NCBI GenBank assembly: GCA_964556755.1
Contig: CAZKXI010000011.1
Coordinates: 26,188 to 90,187 of the forward strand
Direction: 5' to 3'
DNA: 64,000 nucleotides
DNA from: UBA4085 sp964556755
GTDB lineage: Bacteria > Acidobacteriota > Aminicenantia > Aminicenantales > UBA4085
Part shown: piece by piece, positions 9,603 through 18,561 of the stretch
Position numbering within the stretch: the stretch's first letter is position 1
Layout: every line of letters starts with the position of its first letter
Position numbers and translations under genes: made by a program
Notes under the pieces: model-generated
Seen by the model: only the letters and a program-made list of their open reading frames with translations
Databases searched by the model: none
Told to the model about the DNA's origin: nothing

Positions 9603-12452
9603 TCACGCGGCCGGTCCCGGCGGCTCCGGCTTGGGCCGATGGCGCCGGTCGAGGTCCTTGGGGATGGTGATGGTGAAGCAGGTGCCCTGGCCGGGGGCGC
9701 TGCGGACGGCGATGCGCCCGTCGTGCTCGGCGATGATGGCGTGGCTGATCGAGAGGCCCAGGCCGGTGCCCTTGCCGACGCCCTTGGTGGTGAAGAAGGG
9801 ATCGAAGATGCGGGCCAGGTGGCGCTCCTCGATGCCCGTCCCGCTGTCGGCGATCTCGATGACCGCCTCGGCCTCGGTCTCGGACAGGGCGATGCGCAGG
9901 CGGCCGCCCTCGGGCATGGCGTCCAGGGCGTTGAGGATGATGTTGATGAAGACCTGCTGGAGCCGCTCGCCCTGGGCCCAGACCGGCTTGACCGGCTGCA
10001 AGTCCAGGTCCAGCGCGATGGACATGTTCTTGAGCTTGTACTCGATCAGCGACAGGATCTCCCGCAGGCTGTCCTTGAGGTCGACCCGGTGGAAGGCCAG
10101 GTCCGACGGGTTGCGGGCGAAGGAGAGCAGGTTCTTGATGATCCGCGAGACGCGGTCGGTCTGGGCCTCGATCTTGCCCAGGACCACGGCCAGGTGGTCG
10201 TCGGTCATCTTCTTCTGCAGCATCTGGACGTAGGAGGAGATGCCGGTCAGGGGCGTGTTGATCTCGTGGGCCACGCCGGCCGAGAGCAGGCCCAGCGAGG
10301 CCAGCTTCTCCGAGGTCACCAGCTGCTGCTGCAGCCGGATCTTGTCGGTCACGTCCTCGAAGACGATGATCGTGCCGTACGACTCCAGCTTGTTGTCGAG
10401 CAGGGGGGTCTTGGCCACGTCGAAGATCCGCTTCTCGCCCGAGGGCCGGGCGATGGGGATCTCGCTGAGCAGGTTGTAGGCCTCCTGGGTGTGGGAGGGA
10501 AAGAGGGCGGCGAAGGTCTCGGGATCCAGGATGGAGCTCAGCCGCTGGCCGAGGATCTCGGCCTTGCGCCGGCCGAAGAAGCCCTCCAGGACCCGGTTCC
10601 AGCCGATGATCCGGCCGCCCGTGTCCAGGACGGCCACGCCGACGGTCAGGCTCTCGATGATGTTCTCGCTGTAGTCCTTCAGCCGCTCCAGCTCGGCCGT
10701 CCGGACCCCGGCCTGCTGGTTGAGGGAGGCGTTCTCCACGGCCAGGGCCACGGGCGAGGAGACGGTCGAGAGCAGCTCCCAGTCCTCCGAGGAGAGGAAG
10801 CTGGTGTCGGCCTTCTTGCCCATGGCCAGGCAGCCGACCAGCTTGCCCTCGACCTTGAGGGCCAGGAAGTGCTCGAAGCCGTACCCGGACAGCCCCTCCA
10901 TCTTCAGCTGCAGCTCCGGCCGCTCGCTCATGCCGAACAGCGACAGCGAGTCGCGCCGGGCCAGGATGTCGAGGATCTCGGGCTCCAGGCTCAGCCGCGA
11001 GGGCAGGTCGCCCCGCCCGCCGCGGGATCCGAGGACCGCGAACTCCGCCGCGCCCGTCTCGATCGGGACGAGCAGGGCGGCGGTGCGCAGGGACAGGGCG
11101 TTGCCGATGTGCTCCAGGAGGGAATGGGCCAGGGTCTCCAGGTTGCGCTCGCGGCCGAGCTCGCGGCCGATCGACAGCAGGGTCCGGCGGTAGGCGTAGC
11201 TGCGCTTGTACAGGACCCGGTCAAAGAGGGACTGGAAGGCCTTCTTCAGCGGGCCGAACAGGGTGGCTCCCAGGACGAGGGCGACCACCCCCAGGCTCAG
11301 GGCGTTGACCCGGTTCTCGCCGAAGATGCGCGTCTGCGATCCGACCCCGACATAGACCAGGGCCAGGACGAAGTAGGTGAAGACCAGGGTGGCCGTCTTC
11401 TTCAGGATGACTTCCAGGTCCATCAGCTTGTAGCGGGTGATGGAGTAGGCGAAGGACAGCGGGATGAGGGTCTGCAGCAGGATAGTCAGCTCGCCCACCT
11501 GGGAGGGCGCTTGGTCGGCCAGAAAGGGGCCGATGTAGAGGACGGTGAAGGGCAAGACCCCGAAGCCCAGCCCCGTGACCAGCCACTTGAGCTGCTTGCG
11601 GACCAGGACGGAGGGGTGGCGGAGGAAGCTGTGGACGATGGTGGCCAGGGTGATGATGGTGTAGAGGGCGAAGTGGGCCAGGTCCAGCTTGGCCATCAGC
11701 CCGTTGAGCCGGAGGATCCCGGCGTCGTCCAGGCCCTTGGCGACCGGGAGGAAGAAGAGGGCCCGCCCGGCCAGGAGGACGAGGCCCGGCAGGTAGAGCA
11801 GGGCCAGGAGGGCCGGCCGCTCCCGGATGACCCGCTTGCGCTGGGGGAAGATGAGGAAGAAGTGGAGGAGCAGGGGCGGAAAGACGACGAAGGCGAGCTT
11901 GTCGAGGCTGAAGAAGAGGCTGTCCGGGCCGTCCATCACGCCCGTGGCCGAGAAGACGTAGAACATGTAGAGAAGGAGCGACAGCCAGTAGTAGTAGATA
12001 TTGGTCGCGGCCAGGGGATGGCCGGAGTTGAAGAAGACGACCAGGGCGATGATCAGCGTCAGCAGCCCGATCAAGGCCAGGTAGTAGTAGGCCAGGGGCG
12101 TGCCTTTGGAGGCCAGGGCCAGGGTCGGCGGCAAGAGCTGGCCGCCGCGGCTGATCTGATAGGTGACCTTGCGGCCGGAGCGGGACGCGATCCAGAGGTT
12201 CTTGACCAGGTCGATCTTGGTCCGGATGCGGTTCTCGTCGATCGCGAGGAGGACGTCGCCTTTGCGGAGCATGCCATAGAGGTAGCCGGGTCCGTTGGGA
12301 TCGATCTTGACCGCGGTCAGCCCGGCCGGGCGCTGCTTCCAGACCACGCCGTCCGTCGGCTCCTGCCAGCCGATCTTGCGGGCGATGTTCCATCCGCCCA
12401 GGGCCAGCAGGACCGCCACGGGGGCCAGAAGCCAGTAATTCCGCTTCCTCAT
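9603..12452 (-). CDS. Multi-domain membrane sensor histidine kinase (PDZ-like/TM/GAF/PAS/HisKA/HATPase)
   Basis: 949-aa sensor. An N-terminal anchor (8-22) is followed by a PDZ-like domain (about 45-110, with LRKGDVLLAIDENRIRT), presumably periplasmic. Then come about nine to ten hydrophobic spans (120-400), a GAF-like region (425-580), PAS (600-715), HisKA with H-box VAHEINTPLTG, and an ATPase domain with N-box NIILNALDAM, DSGTGI, DPFFTTK and GTGLGLS. It phosphorylates the adjacent NtrC-type regulator. A PDZ-like domain ahead of a membrane block in a kinase is uncommon and could sense misfolded or C-terminal peptides, but this is inference. The ligand is unknown. Confidence 0.9.
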   Translation of the reverse strand: MRKRNYWLLAPVAVLLALGGWNIARKIGWQEPTDGVVWKQRPAGLTAVKIDPNGPGYLYGMLRKGDVLLAIDENRIRTKIDLVKNLWIASRSGRKVTYQISRGGQLLPPTLALASKGTPLAYYYLALIGLLTLIIALVVFFNSGHPLAATNIYYYWLSLLLYMFYVFSATGVMDGPDSLFFSLDKLAFVVFPPLLLHFFLIFPQRKRVIRERPALLALLYLPGLVLLAGRALFFLPVAKGLDDAGILRLNGLMAKLDLAHFALYTIITLATIVHSFLRHPSVLVRKQLKWLVTGLGFGVLPFTVLYIGPFLADQAPSQVGELTILLQTLIPLSFAYSITRYKLMDLEVILKKTATLVFTYFVLALVYVGVGSQTRIFGENRVNALSLGVVALVLGATLFGPLKKAFQSLFDRVLYKRSYAYRRTLLSIGRELGRERNLETLAHSLLEHIGNALSLRTAALLVPIETGAAEFAVLGSRGGRGDLPSRLSLEPEILDILARRDSLSLFGMSERPELQLKMEGLSGYGFEHFLALKVEGKLVGCLAMGKKADTSFLSSEDWELLSTVSSPVALAVENASLNQQAGVRTAELERLKDYSENIIESLTVGVAVLDTGGRIIGWNRVLEGFFGRRKAEILGQRLSSILDPETFAALFPSHTQEAYNLLSEIPIARPSGEKRIFDVAKTPLLDNKLESYGTIIVFEDVTDKIRLQQQLVTSEKLASLGLLSAGVAHEINTPLTGISSYVQMLQKKMTDDHLAVVLGKIEAQTDRVSRIIKNLLSFARNPSDLAFHRVDLKDSLREILSLIEYKLKNMSIALDLDLQPVKPVWAQGERLQQVFINIILNALDAMPEGGRLRIALSETEAEAVIEIADSGTGIEERHLARIFDPFFTTKGVGKGTGLGLSISHAIIAEHDGRIAVRSAPGQGTCFTITIPKDLDRRHRPKPEPPGPAA

Positions 12453-12502
12453 GGGGTCAATCCAAAAATTTGAATCCAGTCTATAAAAATTTTTTCAGGC
12501 GG

Positions 12503-12766
12503 TCAATCGAGGATATGCCGGGCGCTCGACCGGACGGCCCATTTGCGGCTGGACTGGCTCATCATCCGCTGCAGGGTGGCGTCCTCGCGCAGGCCGATGG
12601 CTTTCGTGCTCCGGGAGAGAATTTGGCTCATGTAGTCCGACTGGGGGCGTATCTGGCTGTCGCCCTGGGTCAGCCCGACCGGGGCCGTGGCGACGGAGAG
12701 GGCGGCCAGGGCCAGCCAGACCAGCACGGCGCGCCCGCCGCCTCGCTCCCAGCCGCGCTCTCTCAT
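12503..12766 (-). CDS. Small exported hypothetical protein upstream of the sensor kinase
   Basis: 87-aa protein with a hydrophobic N-terminal segment (residues 12-28, VLVWLALAALSVATAPV) that reads as a signal peptide or anchor, then a basic, Ser/Arg/Gln-rich tail (DYMSQILSRSTKAIGLRE). I chose ATG 12766 over the longer frame start because it gives a normal signal sequence and has a weak GGAAGAG upstream. It is not recognised. It precedes the sensor kinase on the same strand by 50 bp, so it could be a co-transcribed accessory protein. The AT-rich stretch after its stop (A6T5) is the only such sequence in the area. Confidence 0.5.
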   Translation of the reverse strand: MRERGWERGGGRAVLVWLALAALSVATAPVGLTQGDSQIRPQSDYMSQILSRSTKAIGLREDATLQRMMSQSSRKWAVRSSARHILD

Positions 12767-12936
12767 CTCTTCCAAGTTACACGGCCGGGGCCGGGGTGTC
12801 AATCCTTCCTCTTCCCCCTCCGGCCGGGGGGGACGCCCGCATTCATCTCCACCCTCATCCCGGGGGCTCCGGAGCCGCGGTCCTCCTTGAAGGGAGGCGG
12901 AGAGCCTCCGTCATGGGCGATCCCCGCCGACTGTGC

Positions 12937-12942
12937 TAGAAT
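12937..12942 (+). promoter_or_regulatory. -10 box (TAGAAT) 6 nt before a GTG start
   Basis: TAGAAT ends 6 nt before GTG 12949, with no Shine-Dalgarno sequence in between, which again suggests a leaderless message. No strong -35 is visible. Confidence 0.45.
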
Positions 12943-12948
12943 CCGCCC

Positions 12949-13572
12949 GTGACCGACCGCGCCGATCGCGCCTTCCGCATCATCCTAGCCGCGGCCGCCG
13001 CTGGCCTGGCCGCCACGGCCGCATTGGCCTTCCTCTGGGGCCGCCCGATCTGGGCCCTCGACGCCGCCGTCATCGGGCTCCTGCTGGGCGCCGTCTTTCT
13101 CCTGCGGCGGGCTCTGAACCTGACGCCGCTTCTCTTCGCCCTGGTCGCGAGCATCGGGCTCTTCCATTGCGCCGGCGTCGCCGGGCTCTACGGGATGAGC
13201 TTCATCGGCCTGGAGTACGATACCTACGTCCATACCTGGAACACCTTCGTTCTGGGGCTGGCGGCTTGCCGCTACATGCGAAAGCATGCCGCGGGCAGGG
13301 TGGAGGCTGCGGTCGCGGCCCTGCTGATCGTGCTCGGCCTGGGCTTGGCCAACGAGCTCGTCGAGTTTGCCGGCGACAGGATCGGCGGCCCGGGCGACGG
13401 CTGGTTTCTGACCGGCGCCGGCGACGTCGGCCGCGAGGACGCCTACGGCAACCTCATGACGGACTTCGCCAACGACTTTCTGGGGGCGGCGGCCGGCATC
13501 ACGGTCTCCACATGGGCCTTGATCCCGGAGGCCCGGCGCCGCAGGCGGCAGGCCGGCGGCCCGCGGGGTTAA
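12949..13572 (+). CDS. Polytopic membrane protein, DUF2238/YjdF-like
   Basis: 207-aa protein with about six hydrophobic helices and a basic C-terminal tail. Conserved-looking polar motifs lie between helices: EYDTYVHTWNTF (about 86-97), LANELVEFAGDR (130-141) and DAYGNLMTDFANDFLGA (165-181). This spacing of His, Glu and Asp residues resembles the DUF2238 (YjdF) family of predicted membrane proteins, whose function is unknown. The start is GTG, 6 nt after a TAGAAT box. It stands alone between the two-component system and the pilus operon. The family match is from memory of motif layout, so moderate confidence only. Confidence 0.6.
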   Translation: MTDRADRAFRIILAAAAAGLAATAALAFLWGRPIWALDAAVIGLLLGAVFLLRRALNLTPLLFALVASIGLFHCAGVAGLYGMSFIGLEYDTYVHTWNTFVLGLAACRYMRKHAAGRVEAAVAALLIVLGLGLANELVEFAGDRIGGPGDGWFLTGAGDVGREDAYGNLMTDFANDFLGAAAGITVSTWALIPEARRRRRQAGGPRG

Positions 13573-13580
13573 CATCCATC

Positions 13581-13631
13581 CGCCCCTCGGGGTATAGCCA
13601 AAAGAGCGGGCTCCGTCCGCCCCGAGGGGCG
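13581..13631. repeat. Perfect 12-bp inverted repeat ahead of the pilus operon
   Basis: CGCCCCTCGGGG at 13581-13592 and its exact complement at 13620-13631 enclose 27 nt. It sits 8 bp after the DUF2238-like gene and 32 bp before gspF. It could be a terminator without T-tract, an operator, or a structured leader of the secretion operon. Confidence 0.6.
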
Positions 13632-13663
13632 AGCCTGCCGGGCCCGGCCAAGCAAGGAGCGAG

Positions 13664-14869
13664 ATGCCTTATTTCAAGTGCCGGCTGGCCGCCGAGGACG
13701 GACGCATCGCGACCCGCTCCGTCCCCGCCGCCTCGGCCGCCGAGTGCCGCCGCCGCTTCGCCGGAGAAGGCTATTGCGTCCTGTCGGTCCGCCGCGACTG
13801 GCGCCGTCTGGGCATCTCCCCGGGCGGCGACCGCAAGCTCCGCGACCGCGACTTCATCACCTTCAACCAGGAGCTGCAGGCCCTGGTCCGGGCCGGCTAT
13901 CCGGTCCTGCGCTCGGTGGAGATCATCGCCCAGCGGACCAAGAATCCCCTCCTGCGCGATATCCTGGGCCGGGTGGGGGCCGACATCCGCCAGGGCAAGG
14001 CGCTGAGCGAGGCCTTCGCGCCCTTCGAGAAGCGCTTCTCCAAGATCTACATCGCGTCCCTGATGGCCGGGGAGATGAGCGGGAACCTTCCGGAGACCCT
14101 CGGCCAGTACATCCAGTATGCCCGAACCCTGTCCCGGACGCGGGCCCGCGTCCGCGCGGCCCTGATCTACCCGACCATGCTGCTGGCCTTCTCCCTGGCC
14201 CTCCTGGCGGTCGTCATAAATTTCGTCCTGCCCAACTTCGCCGGCTTCTACGACGATTTCGACGCCCAGCTGCCCTTCCTGACCACCGTGCTCGTGGACT
14301 CGGCCCAGTTCCTGCGGGCCCATTGGTACGTCTGGGTCCTCCTGGCGGGCGCCGGCCTCCTGGCCTGGCTGCGGCTGCGGCGCGTCGAGCCGGCCCGCCT
14401 GTGGCTGGAGCGGCAGAAGCTGCGGCTGCCGCTGGGCAAGCTGATCTGGGTCGAATCGGGCGTCTCGGCCTTCAGCCGGACCTTCAGCCTCCTTCTCCAG
14501 GCCGGCATCCCGGTCCTCGGCTCGCTGCCCCTGGCCGTCCAGGCCATCCCCAACAAGTGGCTGGCCTGGCGCGCCGCCGGGATCCCCGATCGCGTCCGCA
14601 ACGGCGACAGCCTCTCGGAGGGCATGATCGAGGCGGGCTTCTTCCCCCAGCTGGCCCTGGACATGGTCCGCATCGGCGAGACCTCGGCCAACCTGGGCGG
14701 GATGCTCAAGGAGGCGGCCGACGTCTTCGACGAGCGCATCCAGTCCCGCATCGACACCTTCGTCGGCCTCATCGAGCCGATCATGATCGTCTTCATGGGC
14801 CTGCTGCTGGCCGGCATGCTGCTGGCCGTCTACCTGCCCATCTTCAACCTCATCCGGGTGGTGCGCTGA
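13664..14869 (+). CDS. gspF: Type II secretion/type IV pilus inner-membrane platform protein (GspF/PilC family)
   Basis: 401-aa platform protein that couples the assembly ATPase to pilin extrusion. It has the typical duplicated T2SSF fold: N-terminal cytoplasmic part, a first domain (about 65-190, LVRAGYPVLRSVEII...GEMSGNLPETL), TM segments near 165-185 and 215-240, a second domain (about 265-370, LLLQAGIPVLGSLPLAV...GETSANLGGML) and a final TM span (365-395). Length is normal. An AGGAGC-like ribosome site precedes ATG 13664. It is first in a tight operon with the ATPase one base downstream. Pilus and secretion versions cannot be separated by sequence alone. Confidence 0.93.
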   Translation: MPYFKCRLAAEDGRIATRSVPAASAAECRRRFAGEGYCVLSVRRDWRRLGISPGGDRKLRDRDFITFNQELQALVRAGYPVLRSVEIIAQRTKNPLLRDILGRVGADIRQGKALSEAFAPFEKRFSKIYIASLMAGEMSGNLPETLGQYIQYARTLSRTRARVRAALIYPTMLLAFSLALLAVVINFVLPNFAGFYDDFDAQLPFLTTVLVDSAQFLRAHWYVWVLLAGAGLLAWLRLRRVEPARLWLERQKLRLPLGKLIWVESGVSAFSRTFSLLLQAGIPVLGSLPLAVQAIPNKWLAWRAAGIPDRVRNGDSLSEGMIEAGFFPQLALDMVRIGETSANLGGMLKEAADVFDERIQSRIDTFVGLIEPIMIVFMGLLLAGMLLAVYLPIFNLIRVVR

Positions 14870-14870
14870 C

Positions 14871-16481
14871 ATGAGCCGCAAAGACCCCCTCTCCGGCGTC
14901 CCGGCCGAGGAGCGCGAGACGCGCGCCCTGGCCGAGCGCTATCACGTGCCCTATATCGACTTGGCGGCGACGGCCCTGGACCGCGAGCTGATCCGCAGCT
15001 TCCCGGCCGACTTCCTCTACCGGGCCAACTTCATCCCCTTGGCCGCCGACGCGACGACCATCCGCATCGCCATCGCCGACCCTTCCGACATCGCCACGAT
15101 CGACGCGGTCGAGTCCTACCTGGGCAAGAAGGTCGTCGTGGCGGCCGCCGCCCGGCGGGCCATCCAAGAGGCCCTGCGCAAGAGCGAGACCGTCCTGCAG
15201 GTCCTGCGCGACCAGACCGAGGGCTTCATCATGAAGGTCGTCGAGCGGGAGGGCGGCGAGGAGGAGGAGGCCATCTCCATCGACAGCCTGGCCGGCCCGG
15301 ACGGGTCGATCATCAAGCTGGTCAACACCATCATCTTCTCGGCCGTGCAGAAGCGGGCCTCCGACATCCACGTCGAGTCGCGCGACGAGCGGGTCCTGGT
15401 CAAGTACCGGGTCGACGGCGTCCTGGGCGAGGTCATGGAGCCCATCGACAAGCGCTACCAGGCCCCCATCATCTCCCGCATCAAGGTCATGTCCGACCTG
15501 GACATCTCCGAGCGGCGGGTCCCCCAGGACGGCCGCTTCCGGCTGCGGATCAAGGACAAGACCATCGACTTCCGGGTCTCCATCATGCCGTCCATCTACG
15601 GCGAGGACGCCGTCATCCGCATCCTGGACAAGGAGATGATCACCGAGTCCATCTCCGACCTCAAGCTGGACGTGCTCGGCTTCTCGGCCCCGCTGCTGCG
15701 CCGCTTCCGCCGCTACATCACCCAGCCCTACGGCATGGTCCTGGTCACCGGGCCCACCGGCAGCGGCAAGACCACGACCCTCTACGCCGCCCTGACCGAG
15801 ATCCGCTCGCCGGAGGACAAGATCGTGACCATCGAGGACCCGGTCGAGTACCAGGTCGAGGGCATCACCCAGATCCCGGTCAACGAGAAGAAGGGCCTGA
15901 CCTTCGCCCGCGGCCTGCGCTCCATCCTCCGCCACGACCCGGACAAGATCATGGTCGGCGAGATCCGCGACCCCGAGACGGCCCAGATCGCCATCCAATC
16001 GGCCCTGACCGGCCACCTGGTCTTCACCACCGTCCACGCCAACAACGTCTTCGACGTCATCGGCCGCTTCCTCCACATGCAGGTCGACCCCTACAGCTTC
16101 ATTTCGGCCCTCAACTGCATCCTGGCCCAGCGCCTGGTCCGGGTCCTCTGCCCGAGGTGCAAGGCCCCGGTCCGGCTGAGCGACGCGGCGCTGCGCGAGT
16201 CGGGGCTCGATCCGGCCGCGTACCGGGAGCGGACCTTCTACGAGACCAAGGGCTGCCCCGAGTGCGCCGGGACGGGCTACCAGGGCCGCACCGCCATCGG
16301 CGAGATCCTGGAGCTGAGCGACCCGATCCGGGAGCTGATCCTGGAGCGCAAGCCCCTGTCCGAGGTCCGCCGCAAGGCCAAGGCCGAGGGCATGACCTTC
16401 CTGCGCGAAGTGGGTATGGAGAAGGTCCTGGCGGGGATCGCTTCGCTGCGCGATCTCAACAAGGTCACTTTCGTGGAGTAG
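14871..16481 (+). CDS. gspE: Type II secretion/type IV pilus assembly ATPase (GspE/PilB family)
   Basis: 536-aa hexameric ATPase that powers pilus or pseudopilus assembly. N-terminal GspE N1-type domain, then the motor domain with Walker A GPTGSGKTTT (about 291-300), Asp box and His box (GEIRDPETAQIAIQSALTGHLVFTTVHANN). A zinc-binding tetracysteine pair CPRC...CPEC near 425-465 is typical of GspE and PilB. It starts 1 bp after the gspF stop. No PilT-type retraction ATPase is found in the window, so a secretion-type or non-retracting system is possible. Confidence 0.95.
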   Translation: MSRKDPLSGVPAEERETRALAERYHVPYIDLAATALDRELIRSFPADFLYRANFIPLAADATTIRIAIADPSDIATIDAVESYLGKKVVVAAAARRAIQEALRKSETVLQVLRDQTEGFIMKVVEREGGEEEEAISIDSLAGPDGSIIKLVNTIIFSAVQKRASDIHVESRDERVLVKYRVDGVLGEVMEPIDKRYQAPIISRIKVMSDLDISERRVPQDGRFRLRIKDKTIDFRVSIMPSIYGEDAVIRILDKEMITESISDLKLDVLGFSAPLLRRFRRYITQPYGMVLVTGPTGSGKTTTLYAALTEIRSPEDKIVTIEDPVEYQVEGITQIPVNEKKGLTFARGLRSILRHDPDKIMVGEIRDPETAQIAIQSALTGHLVFTTVHANNVFDVIGRFLHMQVDPYSFISALNCILAQRLVRVLCPRCKAPVRLSDAALRESGLDPAAYRERTFYETKGCPECAGTGYQGRTAIGEILELSDPIRELILERKPLSEVRRKAKAEGMTFLREVGMEKVLAGIASLRDLNKVTFVE

Positions 16482-16484
16482 ACG

Positions 16485-17444
16485 ATGCCATCGCTGCCGC
16501 CCGCCCTGAAGCGCCCTCTGGCCCGCCTGGATCGCTGGCTCCGCGAGCCCCTCCATCCACGGGTCGGATTCGCCCTCTCCCGGACCCGTCTCCTGGGCGC
16601 GGCCCTGGCCTCCAAGGAGGTCCGCCTGGCCGCCCGGGCCGCCGTGGCGCTGCCGCCGGGAGCCCTGGAGCCGTCCTTCGACCGGGCCAACGTGCCTCGT
16701 CCCGGAATGCTGGAGGAGCGTATCCGCGAAGCGGCCCGGCGCCTCGGGGCCGGCGGCGCCGACATCGTCCTGCTGCCGCCGGAGGCCTGCTTCAAGTCCT
16801 TCGTCCTGGCCTTCGACGAGTTTCCGGCGGCCGCCGAGGAGCGGCAGGTCCTCCTGCGGCACCGGCTCGACAAGCTCATGCCGGCGCGCCCGGAGGACGT
16901 CCGGATGTCCTTCGACGTCCGGCCGGGCGACGGACGGATCAAAGTCTTCCTCAGCCTGGCCCGGACCGCGGTGATCGAGGAGTACGAGCGCCTCTTCGCT
17001 CTCCAGGGCCTGCGGCCGCGGGCCGTGGGACCGCCCTCGCTCGGGCTGGCCGGCTGCGTGCCGGGGGAGCCCGGCCGCCGCGAGCTCCTGGCCGACATCG
17101 ACGAGGACGGCATCGGCCTCCTGGCCTTAGACGGGCCCGACGTCGTTCTGCACCGCTACAAGCCGTTCCATGGCGCCCCCGGCGAGGGGGCTACGGGCGA
17201 GGCCGGACTGGCCCTGGCCGCGGCCGAGATCGAGAACACCCTCCACTTCCTGGAGGACCGTGAGGCTTGGAAGGACGGATCGGTGCGGATTCGGTCGACT
17301 CTGAAGCCGGCCGCGGGCGAAGCCCCGGACTTCCTCGGCGCCCGATTGTCGGTCCCGGTCGGCCCGGCCGCCTGCCCGGTCCCGTCGGACGGGGCGGCCG
17401 CCGACACGGCTCTCTTCGCGCCGCTCCTGGGGTATCTCCAATGA
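16485..17444 (+). CDS. PilM/GspL-like pilus assembly protein
   Basis: 319-aa protein in the position of pilM/gspL, directly after the ATPase and ahead of PilN- and PilO-like genes. The pattern (beta-rich start with VGFALSRTRLLGAAL, mid segment VLLPPEACFKSFVLAF, late ADIDEDGIGLLAL) suggests the divergent actin-like fold of PilM, which docks PilN on the cytoplasmic face. No membrane span is evident, which fits PilM rather than full-length GspL. Sequence similarity is low, so the assignment rests mainly on gene order. An ATGA overlap joins it to the next gene. Confidence 0.7.
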   Translation: MPSLPPALKRPLARLDRWLREPLHPRVGFALSRTRLLGAALASKEVRLAARAAVALPPGALEPSFDRANVPRPGMLEERIREAARRLGAGGADIVLLPPEACFKSFVLAFDEFPAAAEERQVLLRHRLDKLMPARPEDVRMSFDVRPGDGRIKVFLSLARTAVIEEYERLFALQGLRPRAVGPPSLGLAGCVPGEPGRRELLADIDEDGIGLLALDGPDVVLHRYKPFHGAPGEGATGEAGLALAAAEIENTLHFLEDREAWKDGSVRIRSTLKPAAGEAPDFLGARLSVPVGPAACPVPSDGAAADTALFAPLLGYLQ

Positions 17445-18001
17445 GCGCCGCCCCGCCCGCCGTCAATCTGGCCAGCCGCCCCCGGCGCAACCGGCGCTTC
17501 TTCTTCGCCGCCGCGGCCGGCCTGGTCCTGCTGGCCCTCCTGACGGGCTTCCTGGGAGTGGGCTCCCTTGTCCGGGCCAAGCGGATCCAAGCCGAGGCGT
17601 CGCGCGAGACGATCCGCCTGGAGTCGATCCGGGCCGGCCAGGATCGACTTCGCGCCGAGAGGCAGAACGAGACCCTCGGCCTCGAGCGCAAGCTCAAGGA
17701 CAAGGTCGCCGTCCTCAACCAGGCCTTGATCATGAAGGGCTTCAGCTGGACGGAGTTCTTTGATCTGCTGGAGGGGGCTCTCCCGGCTTCGAGCTACATC
17801 TCCTCCATGGCCCCCGTCTCGTCGGTGGACGGGAGGCTCGAGGTCCGCTTCAAGGTCGTCTCGCCCGATCTGCGCGACATCCTCAAGCTCGTCCAGAACC
17901 TCGCGGCCGCCTCCGGCCGCACGCCCCTGGTCCAGTCCGAGGCTCGGGCCGGCGGCCAGACCGTCTCGGAGATCACCCTGACCTATGAAAGAGCTCATTG
18001 A
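17441..18001 (+). CDS. pilN: PilN domain protein
   Basis: 186-aa inner-membrane protein: a short cytoplasmic N-terminus with the PilN-type motif VNLASRP (residues 8-14; PilN proteins bind PilM through an INLLP-like motif here), one TM helix (about 25-45), a coiled coil rich in Arg/Glu (48-85) and a small periplasmic domain (SWTEFFDLLEGALP...). ATG 17441 overlaps the preceding stop; the longer in-frame extension upstream is only an open shadow of the PilM-like gene. It would pair with the PilO-like protein to form the alignment complex between the platform and the secretin. Confidence 0.8.
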   Translation: MSAAPPAVNLASRPRRNRRFFFAAAAGLVLLALLTGFLGVGSLVRAKRIQAEASRETIRLESIRAGQDRLRAERQNETLGLERKLKDKVAVLNQALIMKGFSWTEFFDLLEGALPASSYISSMAPVSSVDGRLEVRFKVVSPDLRDILKLVQNLAAASGRTPLVQSEARAGGQTVSEITLTYERAH

Positions 18002-18545
18002 CCGCCTGACGCCGAAGGAGCGGACGGCCCTGTCCGTCCTGCTGGGCGCCTCCATCCTCTTCGCCGCCCTCTTGATCTATGTCTTCTTCCAGGAGCGCCC
18101 GGCCGCCCGCCGCTGGACGGCCCGCCTGGACGAAGCCCGGCGGACCGACCTGGCCCTGTCGCGGCAATGGAAGTCGGCCGAGGCGGATTGGCGCCTGTGG
18201 AAGGGGGCCGAGGCCGACCTGGCCGAGCTGGCCTCCGGCCCTCTCTACAAGGGCGAGGCGGGGTATCGCGACTTCCGGCTCGATCTGCAGGCCCTCTTCG
18301 ACCAGGCCGGCATCACGGTCGACGACCTGGCCTTCAGCTACGCCGAGTTCGCCAAGGACGGCATCCGCCGGATGAACGCCTCCTTCGCCTTCAGCGGCAC
18401 CTACGCCTCCCTCAAAGCCCTCCTGGACCGGGTCGAGAGGCGGCCGCGGCTGCTGTGCGTGGAGAAGGTCGACTTTCTCGATATCGGAAGCCGGCCGGGC
18501 TTCCTGGATCTGAGGGTGACGATGGCGGGCTACCATGAAGACTGA
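17985..18545 (+). CDS. PilO/GspM-like alignment-complex protein
   Basis: 186-aa protein: short cytoplasmic N-terminus, one TM helix (about 17-36, LSVLLGASILFAALLIYVFF), a predicted coiled coil with many charged residues (45-80), and a periplasmic ferredoxin-like domain containing SFAFSGTYASLKALLDRVE, typical of PilO/GspM folds. It overlaps the PilN gene by 17 bp and the next gene's earliest possible start by 11 bp. Role inferred from order: PilM-N-O-P-Q in the usual sequence. Confidence 0.75.
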   Translation: MKELIDRLTPKERTALSVLLGASILFAALLIYVFFQERPAARRWTARLDEARRTDLALSRQWKSAEADWRLWKGAEADLAELASGPLYKGEAGYRDFRLDLQALFDQAGITVDDLAFSYAEFAKDGIRRMNASFAFSGTYASLKALLDRVERRPRLLCVEKVDFLDIGSRPGFLDLRVTMAGYHED

Positions 18546-18561
18546 GAGAGGGACCGTCAGG

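Noticed and set aside
14850..16862. A 670-residue minus-strand frame opposite gspE
   Set aside because: Low-complexity shadow of the ATPase gene, which has Walker and zinc motifs.
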